A stretch of DNA of 64,000 nucleotides from Pontederia crassipes. Lineage: Eukaryota; Streptophyta; Magnoliopsida; Commelinales; Pontederiaceae. The stretch covers positions 68,648,118 to 68,712,117 of the forward strand of contig CM060190.1 in assembly GCA_030549335.1 (NCBI GenBank). The letters are read 5' to 3'. Both the position numbers and the translations under genes were made by a program. Below are positions 52,102 to 63,880 of the stretch, piece by piece. A model generated the notes under the pieces. That model was not told the origin of the DNA. It did no database searches and saw only the letters and a list, made by a program, of their open reading frames with translations. How positions within the stretch are numbered: position 1 is the first letter of the stretch; every line of letters starts with the position of its first letter.

Positions 52102-55100
52102 TCACGAGGCCATCTTCGTTTTCCGCTTCTTTGCCGTCTTTGCCAACGCATCACAAATTTCCTTCTTTCTTTTTGAATTATCATCCACTTTGGTTGCAGA
52201 ATTTTTGGCTTGAAGTTCCAGTGCTTCTTTAACAAAAAGTTTGAGTTTCCACAATGTGCTTTCACTCTGCAGAAAGAAGGTCAAGTTTTTTAAGAGAAAC
52301 GAAATGTCATTGATATTTACAAACAATTCGACATTTCAGTCATTTTCATTGTCTCTATTGCAAGTTAAGGAAAAAGTTCACAAGCTACGCAATGAAGAAG
52401 CAGACCTGTGCATCCATATCAAGGTCCACCACTTCTCCTGTCGTTTGGAAAGATGGGTTGCCTTGAGCAATAATCTCCAGAGCCTTGTTGAGATCTTCAG
52501 GAGAGAGCGTGCTTAGGCCCACCCCAAGTTTCCTTTTCTCATCTGTAGACATTTTCCTGGCAATTGTTTCCAGAGTTGAATCATAAGTTTTGTTGTCCTA
52601 TTTTTTATTTTGAAAAAGATGATACTGGAGTAATGAAAAATAAATTGGTGAAAGACCAAAGCATTAATATTCAAATGCTAATTTTTTAAAAAATCCTGCC
52701 TTTGCATGTTAAAAAAAAAGATGAATCAGAAGTCAATGATACTTTTGACAAGAAAAAGGCAAGCATGTCTTTCTTTTGTATGCTTTAGAAGCCAAGCAGC
52801 AATTTGAATAAAGAGAAGGTCAATGTATCCATGTAGCAGTTATGACACACAGAAAAATGCACATGTTCAAACCTGCCTTATATTACGGACACTGCTACTT
52901 AGTTGCTTTTTCATATTTTACAAGCTTAAAAGGGAACTTGGTTATTAGGTATGTAACTACATGGGGATTGATCCTTTTAGGGGAAACAAAAGTTTATCTC
53001 TGAGGGTATTCACTAAGCAAAGCTAGAAATTACCTGCATTTTTGGATCACTGTCTCCCTTAGTTCCTCAAGAAAAAGATTAAGCTCATCAAGCTGCAATG
53101 ATAATGAAAACTATCAGGCATCAATCTGCGCTATGATGAGAAACAGTTCTCAAAATCTCCAGGTGATTGACCACTTTTCTTTGCACTCTCGAAAAGGAAA
53201 GAAAGAAAAGGACAAAATCTTAATATCACACTCATCCAGAGTGGGGATGATGAACTGAGATCGACTATCTATTGTGTTCATCTGGACAATGGAAGAGATG
53301 CTGGCAATGGAATCAGTTTATTGGGAAGCTAGATAATAGAAATGGATCCAAGTCCATGCAATCTCATATGAAAATTCTACCTCATGATTCACATCATTGG
53401 CCATTTTTGCAAATGCAGTCTCCTGAACCACATGCATGTTTGCAACGGCAAGTGCCTCCTCATCCTTTTGTCTTGTTTCCTAACAATATAAAGTGAGCCA
53501 ACTTCTATGAGATGTGCATACAGAAAACACATGTAATATAATTTCGAACCACACTGGAACCAAAAAACAAAAGGAGTAAAGAGTGGAAAATGTAGAATTT
53601 CAATAACATTAAGGAATCATACAATTGAAATTATAAAAAATGTACCTCCTCAACCACTTTCGGTAACAGTTGCAGCCACTTCTCTTCAAACTTATCAAGT
53701 AATGTTTTTGCCATAACATGGACATCACTTCTTTCATCATTATATGTCATTGCATTAGTGAAGATCAATCTTACATCAGCATAAATTTCACGAACAGTTT
53801 TATACCCATTGTCATCCTTAGCTTCCATCTTGCTTCTTATTGTAGAGAAGTCCATGGGTTTTCTTATAACCTGAAATGCATGAATGCCACGTCAAAATTT
53901 ACCATCAGATTCTCTCTAGAAAAGAAAAAATTGACCCCCAGGTATCATGTAACAATATTGGACGATGAAAGTAGAAATGGCTAGATATTTACCTCATAAT
54001 AATCATCTAAACCAAGACCTTTAACATCAACAGGGTTCATAAATGGTTCGGACCACTTATGTGCTGTGATCTAGTGTGTATAAAAGAAAAGAAAAAATGA
54101 AATGTTAGGAGAATTAAGAAAAGAAGATCTAGTCACAACTCATAAGAAGCATTTAGCTTGCCACATATTTCCTTTACTGTGTGTGTTCTCAATGAAAAAT
54201 ATAACTGCTCTGCTATAACATGAAACAAAAATCGTTGAGAAATATAAGTTGTCACATATTACCATACAAGAAGAATGTGAAGGAAACAGAAACAATTGTA
54301 ATTCATATTTTTTATCACTAAAATAAAATGCAGACAAACAATTATGATTTTGGTTTTTAAGCCAACAAAGAAACTTGCAATCTATACTGTTAATTTACAA
54401 ATTGTTTTGAACGTTTAGTATTTACTACGCTATTTTTTTTTCTTCCTGAAAGTGAACAGGCCCCAAGCAAAACAGAAATTCCTCAACTTGCCTGTTTAAA
54501 TATGGTGCCAAACTGCCGCATGAGCTCTTTCATTCTCTTTGTGCAGAGCACTTCTCTCCGTACCGAATCCATCAGCTTCTTCCCACCGACCTTTCCTCCG
54601 CAACTGCTTTGGAGAACACTATTGTTATTACTATGCCCGATCACCTTCTCCTTACCAGCTGAGCTCCCCTTCGAATTGTTTGGATGTTTCTTATTCGTGT
54701 AATACTCGACAACTTCATTCACCCTCCTCTCCAGCTGCAATGCAAAGGAAAATACCGTAGGAGTTACTCAAAACGAAAAGAAACGAAGTCTTGCTCTTGC
54801 ACAATCTTCCTGAACAATTTTCTCCACCAAGCATCAGATAAATGTGTTGCTTAATCTGCTTTCTTTGCTAACCATCAGAAAAAGGAATCTCCAACTGCTG
54901 CTCCGCAAACCACCAGGAAAAAAAGAAGAGATCTTTCGTAAGGTTCTCCTTACGAAACACGGCGATCTTAAACATCCGAATCATAAAAAGGAGGCCTTTT
55001 CTCCCCTCGTTTCACCTACCTCGTCGGCCTTGTAGATGCATTCGTCTACATGGTGCCGGAACCGGTCGATGCCGTGCTCGGGGTAGCCAGTCTCCCCTGT

Positions 55101-55178
55101 CACGCCTTGAGTTCCGGCGTTGTTCGCGACTCCATTGGGCGGGGTGGCCGCCGGGGCTTCTTCTGCCGTCGCATCCAT
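52102..55178 (-). CDS. GTE1: Bromodomain-NET transcription factor, GTE1/IMB1 type, complete
   Basis: BET-like plant reader of acetylated histones; nuclear; IMB1 of Arabidopsis acts in seed germination. Eight exons: 55020-55178, 54492-54734, 53993-54070, 53646-53870, 53381-53479, 53034-53092, 52406-52556, 52102-52266; 1179 nt, 392 aa, close to Arabidopsis GTE1. The bromodomain spans about residues 122-230 (KRMKELMRQFGTIFKQ, ITAHKWSEPFMNPVDV, VIRKPMDFSTIRSKM), with the acetyl-lysine-binding Asn at about 204 (NAMTYND). The NET domain is at about 289-355 (MSTDEKRKLGVGLSTLSPED). A lysine-rich tail (KTAKKRKTKMAS) could act as a nuclear localisation signal. Intron 2 starts with GC (CAG|GCAAGT at 54491) and is otherwise regular. 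GTE1 versus GTE6 cannot be separated by eye. Confidence 0.92.
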
Positions 55179-55242
55179 CCGAACCGAGATCCAAAGGGAT
55201 CGTCTGGGACAGGGATCGGGAGATGAACGGATTTGGTATTTG

Positions 55243-55250
55243 TAGGGTTT
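55243..55250 (-). promoter_or_regulatory. Telo-box upstream of GTE1
   Basis: AAACCCTA on the gene strand, 65-72 bp upstream of the GTE1 start. This motif is frequent near transcription starts of plant housekeeping genes. Role here is inferred. Confidence 0.4.
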
Positions 55251-55419
55251 AAGGAAAAGTGGAAAACAATATTTTGCGACTATTTGTCTGCGTTAAAAAA
55301 ATGAATACATACCGTCATACCCTATGTTATCATAAATATACAAAAGTTTAATAGGGTGCTCCCAAGTCCCAACTCCCTGCTCTCAAAATGTCTACGGTTG
55401 GATGATCGATGGACGACTC

Positions 55420-55665
55420 ATAATGTGCATGTGTTTACAATTGTTCCAAGGTGGTCTTCCCAATTTTTTTTCGGATAAAATGGGTATCCCCCATTTGAAA
55501 TGGGGGACAGTCTCCTCGTTTTCATGCGTCCGTCTGATCCACTCATAACGTGCATGTGTTTACAATTGTTTGATGGTCGTCTTCCCAATTTTTTCCAGAT
55601 AAAATGGGTATCCCCCATTTGAAATGGGGGACAGTCCCCTCATTTTCATGCGTCCGTCCAATCCG
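55420..55665. repeat. Two direct repeats of about 125 bp, each with a C/G palindrome
   Basis: GTGCATGTGTTTACAATTGTT occurs at 55425 and 55550. Each unit continues with CTTCCCAATTTTTT, GATAAAATGGGTATC, the palindrome CCCCCATTTGAAATGGGGG (55488-55506 and 55612-55630), and CATGCGTCCGTC. Together they form the outer end of the left arm of the repeat complex. Confidence 0.85.
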
Positions 55666-56269
55666 GATCAGACGGGCGCAGATGAAAATGACATTTTTTT
55701 GAACCGACTTTTCGGACGCGGTTCACAACGCCGGTTCAAAATCAAACCGGATCCGAATCAGACAAAGTAATAAAAACCCGTTGTAAACTCTTTTCCTCTC
55801 ATTTTTCGACCTCACACTCTCTCTCAACTCTTGTTCTCAACTCTCTCGCTCTCGCTCTCCGATCTCTCGCTCTCAACTCTCTCGTTCCTCCGATCTTGTT
55901 CAACATTGCACTCGTCGAGGCAGATCCGACCAGATCTGGTCGTCGGCGCCTCGTTCGACCAGATCTGGTTGTTGCCGGCCTTGTTCGACCAAATCTGGTC
56001 AGATTTGGTCGTCGTCGGCCTCCTTCGTTTAGATTTGGTCGTCGCCGGCCTCCTTCGACCAGATCCGGCCAGATCTGATCGTCGCCCTACTGCGCTCGCA
56101 CGACAACGCCCGCACGTCGGCCGCCCTGCACGACAACGCCCCGCACGCCGTCGGACGCCCTGTTGCACTCGCATGACCCCGCCCGCACGCCGTCGGCTGC
56201 CCTGCTGTGCTCGCATGACCCCGCCCGCACGCCGTCGCACGCACGCCCCTGCCTGCCCTGCCGCGCTTA
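55660..56269 (+). repeat. Left arm of inverted-arm repeat complex
   Basis: After the palindromes come promoter-leader-like DNA (CTCTC-rich at 55810-55890), several ACCAGATCTGGTCGTCG-type units (55920-56090), and a GC-rich minisatellite of about 36-45 bp units (CGCTCGCAYGACCCCGCCCGC, 56090-56260). The same order, inverted, is seen at about 61690-62540. No gene with a known domain is supported; the open frames on both strands are repeat translations. Confidence 0.6.
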
Positions 56270-56939
56270 TGTCATGGGGTCATTCTCGGACACTAGACCA
56301 CGTGCGGTGACTAGGCGAAAAGGCACATAGCCAAGCCTGTTTTGAATTTGCAGCGGAAGTTTTTATGTTCGAGACGACTATGCCGAGAGTCGCTCTTATA
56401 GGAATTCAATCACGGACATGACTAGAGTGTTGGACTACTCGTCATGGAACCGTGGCATTGGCACGTTGCGGCACCAATGCAGGGTGCTTGGGCGCTTAAA
56501 GTCCGAAGGGGCGACGAAGGAATCACGGAACGCCACGAAGGGACACCGGTGTGGGTTGCCACCCCACGCTCAAGGCCATGACACTATAATTAAAGGAAAT
56601 CTTACTTGTATTAAATATGATGAAATATAACATACAATTGGGCCTCGGAAGGCACTAGTGAACTCCTCCCAATGTACCATAGGTATATGAGTCTTATTAT
56701 ATATTGAAGATGCAAAAGACGTATCCTACGGGAACGTCACCTACTTGGTCATTCATAAAGACGGCCTTATAATATAAATGCCCTAAGGATGGATAACTTG
56801 GTACTCCGTAATATTACGCAGTGCGAGGCGGCTACATGTGTTCCATATTTTCGGCGTTGAACGGCCGAGGGCTATAAGTTGAGCGGCACTAGTGCCGCGA
56901 GACTTCACGCTTCGTATCATGGAAAAACGCTATGTGACA
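56270..56939 (-). repeat. Left (3') LTR of the retrotransposon
   Basis: 670 bp, aligned by eye with 59915-60505. Shared stretches include GTTCGAGACGACTATGCCG, GAGTGTTGGACTACTCGTC and GAGCGGCACTAGTGCCGCGA. Confidence 0.88.
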
Positions 56940-57329
56940 TTCTCCCCTACCAAAGTCGGCGACGCCCCCGACGTCGTTGTCCGGGCTTCCTCGGGGCCTT
57001 CGTCTTCAGTCTTGACTTCGCTTGTCTCATTTAATTATGTCTTCTTTGCCTTGACTTCGCCTTCACCAGCATCACGCAACGTCAGGAATGCCCGCTCCTT
57101 GGGGTCTCGCTGAGGACTCATCCCTCAGGCCTGCTTCGCTCGCTGATCCTTCGTCCAATCGGGGGTCATCACTTGTGCAGCGCCAGTGGAGTCCGCCATG
57201 TGCGGTCTGACTTCACCAAGCAACTATCCGTCCATCAAGTCTCTGTTGGCTTCACTTCTCTTCGACTTGCGCAGCGTCAACTCGTGTGGTTTGGCTTCTT
57301 TGGGGTGAAACAACTCTTGTATGCCTTCA

Positions 57330-58080
57330 GGAATAGCTCGGAAAAGAGTTGCTCTAGGGTCGTGCAGAACACGATGAAAGAGTCTCGCAATTCGATCGAC
57401 ATGACTTGACTTGATTCCTTCATGTTGCGGGTAGCTGCAACATAAGGTCTCCCTTCCGTCGAATGCGAAGTACGGGACCATCTCACCCTCAATGATCGTT
57501 CTTGAATTTCGACGGTTTGAAGCAGCACAAGCTCTTGGATATCGACGCTTGCAGCTTGTCTGCTTTGGGTGCTTCAGGTCGTTATGATGAGCGATAAGAG
57601 TCTTCCCACAGATGCTTCGGGACGCTACAGGTCTCTTTGCGGGCTTGACTCGACGTCTCTATGTTGCAAGTGGTTGCAACGTAGAGTCCTCTATACCTCC
57701 GCCGAGTGAAGAGTACAGGACCACCTTCTCCTTGGTGATCACTTGATGCTTCGACAGTCTTGAGGCAGGACAAGGTTCTCTGATGTAGCAATCCATGCCT
57801 TGTCCATTTGAGTCTCCATAGTGGGCGACGAGAGTCTTCCCACGTTCTCACGTGGTTCAACTCACTGTCTCCAAATTGCAGATGACTGCAACGTAGAGTC
57901 TTCCATCCGTCGAGTGTTGAATGCGAGACCACCTTACCCTTGGCGGTCATTTGACGTCTCGACGGTTTGAAGCAGAGCAAGGTTCTCAGATATGATATTC
58001 TTTACCTTGTCCACTTCAAGTCGCTATAATAAGCGACGGGGGTCTTCCCACATTCCTGTGGTTCAACTCGATCCTCCTAC
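57330..58080. repeat. Imperfect tandem repeats of about 250 bp inside the LTR element
   Basis: Three or so diverged units, each with TCGACGGTTTGAAGCAG-like, CAACGTAGAGTC-like and GAGTCTTCCCAC-like words. They are internal to the LTR retrotransposon and suggest a non-coding, repeat-expanded interior. Confidence 0.6.
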
Positions 58081-59914
58081 TTCGATGGGCTATCTTTATT
58101 TTTGGCATGATAGCTTCCTCTGTGCGACTTGCACTTCTCTCCCCCACCATTGCCCTTGTCCAAGGGCTTTGGTGGTATGACAGTTGTATTGGCATGAACG
58201 TCTTGGCAGCGACGACTAACGAGCGGAGGTTGGACGATCCTGTCGTTCTAACTCCGTCCTAGTCCAAAGCTTCAACCCCTCTGCTTGAAGAACACCAACG
58301 CTGGGCCTTCATCCTCCTGGGAAAACTGTAGGCGGAGCTCGGTGATATCTTTCACGTCCTCCTTCAACATGCCCATCTGGCCGATGCTGAACAAGCGACC
58401 TTGACCTCCAGTCCCAACTTGTCAGGGCTTGCATAATTGATAAGCTGCCTTCTCTTGTCCCATGTCCCAATGGGATTCATGTTTGCCATATTCCACATCG
58501 TCGCGATGGCAATGCCTTCCTGAGTTTGCCACATCTTGCAAGGTTCTTGGGATATGCCTCCTTTCGATCATGAGATCTCCTTTGAAGCTTATGCAACATC
58601 TTTGGATATGGACGTGGCGAGATCGTTATGCTCGTTCACGAAGATGATGCACCTGGGATGCTCGTCCGTCTGCAACTTGGACTAATTAATGTCATTGCGC
58701 TTGTCGGCAGGGATCATGTGCCTTTGACATACTTGTCCATCGGGCGGCTGACCCTTGTGAAAGAATAGCCGTTCTGGGTCTCCAACGAACCACGGGTATT
58801 CGTGAAGATGCTCCGCTTGGGTAAGCGGATTGCTGTTGGTGAACTCATGGCATGAGCTCCCAACATCACCTCCGTCTCCATTCGAAGGGACGACATCACC
58901 AGTGTGTCCTTCGAAACTTTTGGATTGCGATCCTTGGAGGCCGCTTCGACTACTCGAGGCGCTGACCGAGAGGAAAGGGCACTCCTTCCTTCGGTTGGTG
59001 GCAGAACGCTTGGCAGCAGCATGCCAAGGTTCGTTGATGCTCAACGCTCAGACCATTTGCCAAATCGGTCATTGAATTGAGGCGTCAATTTGCGTTGGTA
59101 TGTAGCAGGCTCGTTCCAACACTTGATGGATGACATCATGCCACTTGCGGACACTTGACGAGGCAGGCAAGGCTGACAGCTCGTCCGCGAGTGTTTGCAA
59201 GTAATCAACGCTTTGCTCCATCCTTGAAAGTCATCATGGCATGACAGGCGAGGTTGCGGCACGACAAGATGCTTGCGATTGATGCTCCTTAGCCGATAGG
59301 ATGATATTCCTTCGCCGAAATGGACCCTGAACCTTGATGCTTAAACTTGAGCCAACTTCTCCCGTGAAGCGGTTGTGCACCTCACGTTGCATGCCTGGGC
59401 ATGCGATGCGACGTCACAAAATACCGAGCAGCGCTAGGTCATCACGATAATGCATGACCAACAGTCCCTGAATGTGACACGGGTCCTCCGAGTTACATAA
59501 TGCTTGTGTAAGCGATCTCATGGTATAAGTAACGCAAGACCATCATGCAGAGCATATGGCCACTCTTGACGTAGCATGACACTTCAAGATTCCCGACTGT
59601 CTACTTGGGTGATTGATCTACTCGAGTGAGCGACGCATGTCCATTCCGGTTAGGCGGGGCGATCAGTCCGCCATCATGATGCATGACGGACGTTTCTCGA
59701 CACGACACGGGCGTATGAGGAACATGCTGCGGCGAGGAAGCTTGCCACGCATTCCTCGTTGGCGTCCATGATCGAAGACCATAGTACTAGTGCGTCTAGG
59801 CGTGATGGAGTATTTGAGCGGAAGCACATTTCTTACGCCATGACACATTGTGATGACACAAGCGAGTCATCGTCGCTGGGTAATCCGAGCAGGAAGAACT
59901 GCTCTGATACTACT

Positions 59915-60505
59915 TATCACGGGGTCATTCTCGGACACAAGACCACGTGCGACGACTAGGCGGAAAGGCACCTAGCCAAGCCTATTTTGAGTTTGCAACG
60001 GAAGTTTTTATGTTCGAGACGACTATGCCGAGAGTCGCTCTTATAAGCATTCAATCACGGACATGACTAGAGTGTTGGACTACTCGTCATGTGATCGTGG
60101 CATTGGCACGTTGCGGCACCAATGCAGACGCTTAAAGTCCGAAGGGACGACGAAGGAACCACGGGACGCCACGAAGGGACCCCACGCTCAAGGCCATGAC
60201 ACTATAACATACAATTGGGCCTCAGAAGGCACTAGTGAACTCCTCACACCGTAAGTATATGAGTCTTATTACATATTGAAGATGCAAAAGACGTACCCTA
60301 TGTCACCTACTTGACCATTCATAAAGACGACCTTACAAGATAAATGCCCTAAGGGCGGATAACTTGGTACTCCACAATATTACGCAGTGCGGGGCGGCTG
60401 CATGTGTTCCATATTTTCGGCGCTGAGCGGCCGAGGGCTATAAGTTGAGCGGCACTAGTGCCGCGAGGCTTCACGCTTTGTGTCACGAGAAAACGCCCCG
60501 TGACA
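59915..60505 (-). repeat. Right (5') LTR of the retrotransposon
   Basis: 591 bp, the partner of 56270-56939. It ends with CCCCGTGACA at 60505, and the primer-binding-site-like stretch lies at about 59899-59914. Confidence 0.88.
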
Positions 60506-60770
60506 CTTGCACGCCGTCGGCCGCCCTGCTGCGCTCGCACGACCCCGCCGCCAGCCGCCCTGCCGCGCTCGCATGACACCCCCGCATGCCGCCGCCCGCC
60601 TGCCCGCCCTGCTACTCTCGCCGAGGACCTCGCACATCCGCCGAGCCCCTCAGGCCGCCGACCTCACACATCCGCGACCCCCCCGACCCCCTCATGCTGC
60701 CGACCTCGCACTCCGAGACCCCTCACGCCAAACACCCCGCACTCCGCCGATAGCTGCCAAACTCAATTCT
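60506..60770 (+). repeat. Continuation of the GC-rich minisatellite beyond the LTR element
   Basis: The CGCTCGCACGACCCCGCC-type units seen left of 56270 resume directly after the right LTR. This shows that the LTR element landed within this minisatellite. Confidence 0.7.
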
Positions 60771-61500
60771 TAATTCTATGCACAAGATTAGTTGTAATTA
60801 TTTAGTTGTTAATCATGATGTAATTTATGTAGTTAATAATTATGTACAGATTAGTTGTAAATGGTTGTGTCCTTGCTAATTATAGAAAAATAATGTGTAG
60901 TTAATAATTATGTTAATCAATTGATTGATGTTAATTAATATGATTTCTTGGGCTCTTCTCTTTTTCCTATAGCTGATTATTCGTTTTATATCGAGCACAT
61001 ATCGGATTCAAGAATTTTACAATTATCCAAATAAGTGATCGAGCACATATCGAATTAAAGAATTTTACAATTATCCAAATAAGTGATGAAAAGTTAACGA
61101 GAAAATCAGCAATGTGTTTCATATAGTTCATTATACTATACTATTTTCAATTGCCGGCACCAACTATCAACTATGAAGATATCACAACTTCCTCACACTT
61201 TTGCATCTATCAAGGAATAGAAGAAGTCTCTTCATAATATTAGAGAGTACAAACTGCTAGAACCAATAGTTCTAGCCGGTGTACATGCTTAATCCTGAGT
61301 AATACAATAAATTACAAACAATTACATAGATTAACACCTAATTATAATTACACGATAATAACATTCATGCATCATTTTGAGAAACACGATAACTAACATT
61401 TTGATAAATCACACTCATTTACAACATGAATTATCAACAAAAAATATTTACAAAAGTGTAACTAATCACACTATCACACTAATCACACAACATTTTGATA
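60771..61500. other. AT-rich core between the two GC-rich arms
   Basis: No gene recognised. A 48-bp unit beginning TCGAGCACATATCG is duplicated in tandem (60991 and 61039). Confidence 0.6.
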
Positions 61501-62545
61501 ATTCTGGACGGATGGATCACGACGGCAGGGTCCGATCTCTGATGGCGAAGTCGCGAGAGGAGAGGGGCAAGATCTCATTGGCGGCAGCCCGATCTCAGGT
61601 GACGAAATCGCGAGAGGAGAGGGGAGATCTCATCGGCGGCGGCGCGGTCCTCGGTGGGAGCGGCGGCGGACGAGATCAGCATGACTTGCGGGCAGCTGGC
61701 GGAGTGCGGGGGTGACTGGCGGCGTGCGGGCGGGGTTGTGCGAGCGTGGCAGGGCAGGCGGGGGCGTGCGTGCGGCGGCGTGCGGGGGGTCGTGCGAGCG
61801 CGGTAGGGCAGGCGGGGGCGTGCGTGCGGCGGCGTGCGGGGGGTCGTGCGAGCGCAGTAGGGCGGCCGACGGTGTGCGGGCGGGGTCGTGCGAGCGCAGC
61901 AGGGCGGCCGGCGGCGCGCGGGCAGGGTCATGCGAGCACAGCAGGGCGGGCGGATCTGGTCTAGCGAGGCCGCCGCCGATCAGATCTGGCCGGATATAGT
62001 CGAGCGAGGCCGTCGACGACCAGATCTAGCCGGATCTGGTCGAATGGGGCCGTCGACAACCAGATCTAGCCAGATCGGGTCGAGCGAGGCCGCCGACAAC
62101 CAGATCTAGTCGGATCTGGTCGAATCTCATCGGTCTCAATTGGAGATCGGAGAGCGAGAGCTTCGAGCGTCGGATATCGTCGTGTAGGGGTCGGCAGCGG
62201 GTAGATCGGTCGTCGACATCCAGATTTGCCGGGATGAAGCTTCGAGCTCGGATGCCATCGGCGGGACGAGATCGCCGAGCGGAGAGTTCGGAGCGGAGAG
62301 GAGAGAGAGAGAGAGAAGAAAAAGAAATGGAGGATGTGTAAGATTTTTGGATTATATACCTCTTCGAACCGGCCCACTCATCGAACTGCCCGGTCCACTC
62401 GTCAAACCGCGCCCCTCGACCGATTTTCACTCACAAAACCGCTTAGATCTCCGCCAGCCGTCGGATGCCATCCGATGACCGATGCATCGTGGGGGGGGGG
62501 GGGGGGGGCAGTCCCCCCATTTCAGATGGGGGGACACCCATTTAT
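61501..62545 (-). repeat. Right arm of inverted-arm repeat complex
   Basis: Read on the minus strand from the palindrome at 62513-62533: GTATATAATCC (TATA-like, about 62350-62361), a CT-rich leader (62290-62330), ACCAGATCTGGCCGG-type units (61960-62130), a GC-rich minisatellite (61690-61950), then paired CGAGAGGAGAGGGG units (61550-61630). This mirrors the left arm. An 18-G homopolymer lies at 62491-62508. Confidence 0.6.
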
Positions 62546-63130
62546 CCTTTTTTTCCTCCCTACGCACACTCTCCACCCACTTTTTATCATCACATTCTCT
62601 CTCCTCGCCCACCGCCGACCTCGAAGGCAATCCACGACCTCCTCACCGATGGCCGACCCTCCGATCTCGTCACCGCCGACGCTCAACCTCCTAGCCCGAC
62701 GGCCCGATCTCGTCACCGCCGACGCTCGAACTCCTCGTCCGATGGCCCGATCTCGCCTGATGCTAGACCCCCTTGCCCGGCGGCCCGATCTCATCACAGC
62801 CACCGTTGAAGCCTCCCGTTCGCCGCCGCCGCTGAAGCCTCCCATTCGCTCCCTCTTTTGCTCAATCGTCGCTCGACCTCCTCGCCCACTCATCACCGTT
62901 GCCACCTCGTCCACTCGATGCTCGACCTCCTCACCCACTCAATGCTCGACCTCCTTGCCCACTTGCCACCGCCGCCTTGCCCACTCGCCGCAGCCGCCGC
63001 TTCACCCACTCGCTGCGGCCGCTGCCTCCCCACTCACCGGTGCCGCCGCCTCGCTCACTTCCCGCTGCCCGACAACCCTCGCCCACTCGCCGCCGCCGCC
63101 TCATCCATCGACAAATCATGGATGTAATCT
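62500..63130 (+). repeat. Third, plus-oriented copy of the palindrome-leader-GC unit
   Basis: From the same palindrome (CCCCCCATTTCAGATGGGGG) rightward: a CACCCATTTATCC stretch, a CT-rich leader (62545-62615), then Pro/Ser/Arg-type GC repeats around CCCGATCTCGTCACCGCCGA and CTCGCCGCCGCC. Frames up to 281 aa are open here but are compositionally repetitive and overlap on both strands, so no gene is called. Confidence 0.5.
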
Positions 63131-63880
63131 CGTGAAGATAGATGTAATCAAGATTCTTAAACATTTTAATCCAAATTAATGATAACGTTAACTTGTAATC
63201 CAAATTCAAATTAGATGACAATATGATTGTCGATTAAATTGGGGATCCAATTAGTTATAATTAAGTTTTTTAAAATTTTACTCACTAAATTGGCTTATGA
63301 AATTTGATGATTTCTTAGGTATATATATTGATTTTGTTGTTGGAGTCGTTGACAATCAAAGTATTAAAATTTACTCACTCACTCTGAATTCGACTTTCAA
63401 TAGATCTAAAATGTTTTTATCGCTTATCGTTGCTTGTTAACAATCGAAATATCAAAGTCACTCACTCCGGAAGCGAATTGGAAAGCCCATGCCAAAAAGT
63501 TTTTTCGTTCATGGGTAAATTGAAATTTTGACAATCTCATTTGCTTTCATTGCATTTTCCAACTCTTGAAAGTCAACAAGTTTGCAACTCAACAAGTGAA
63601 CCAACAAGTATGCAACTCAACAAGTGAACCACCATACATGCAAAGAAAATCTTGTAACAAAAAAATTGTAGCATAAACATTCTTGCAAGTCATATCGTAA
63701 ATCATATTACAACTCAAAATTACAATAAAGTTACAATTGATGTACATGTTACAACTTGAAATTACAACAAATTTGTAATCATGTTACAACTCCAAATTGC
63801 AACATTTAGGAACAAACTCTCTGTTGATTACACAAATAAAAACAAAATTAGACAAAAAAATGAGATTAATGGAGGAAGCA
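63131..63880. other. AT-rich DNA with short repeated words
   Basis: No gene. AACTCAACAAGTGAACCA is doubled near 63585-63630, and TTACAACT-type words recur at 63705-63800. Confidence 0.55.

Larger units (their letters stand above)
56270..60505 (-). mobile_element. LTR retrotransposon fossil, probably non-autonomous
   Basis: An element of about 4.2 kb on the minus strand. Its LTRs share a TGTCACGGGG...CCCCGTGACA-type terminal inverted pair. A primer-binding-site-like sequence (GTATCAGAGC, reminiscent of initiator tRNA-Met) lies inside the right LTR, and a purine-rich tract (GGTAGGGGAGAA) just inside the left LTR fixes the orientation. The interior is only about 3 kb. I recognise no protease, reverse transcriptase or integrase, so it is either a deletion derivative or a large non-coding LTR element; superfamily undecided. 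The LTRs differ in length (670 and 591 bp) and at many positions, so it is not recent. It is broken. It sits inside the GC-rich minisatellite of the surrounding repeat complex. Confidence 0.82.

Noticed and set aside
55831-56310. 159-aa and 138-aa frames in the left arm
   Set aside because: Repeat translations open on both strands; Arg/Ala/Pro composition follows from the GC minisatellite.
62334-63179. 281-aa plus-strand frame, the longest beside TCP11 exon 5
   Set aside because: Proline/serine/arginine repeats from GC-rich units, overlapped by long frames on the other strand; no domain.
63560-63810. Possible CRISPR-like array from recurring AACTCAACAAG and TTACAACT words
   Set aside because: Words are short, irregularly spaced and AT-rich; a CRISPR is not expected in plant nuclear DNA.
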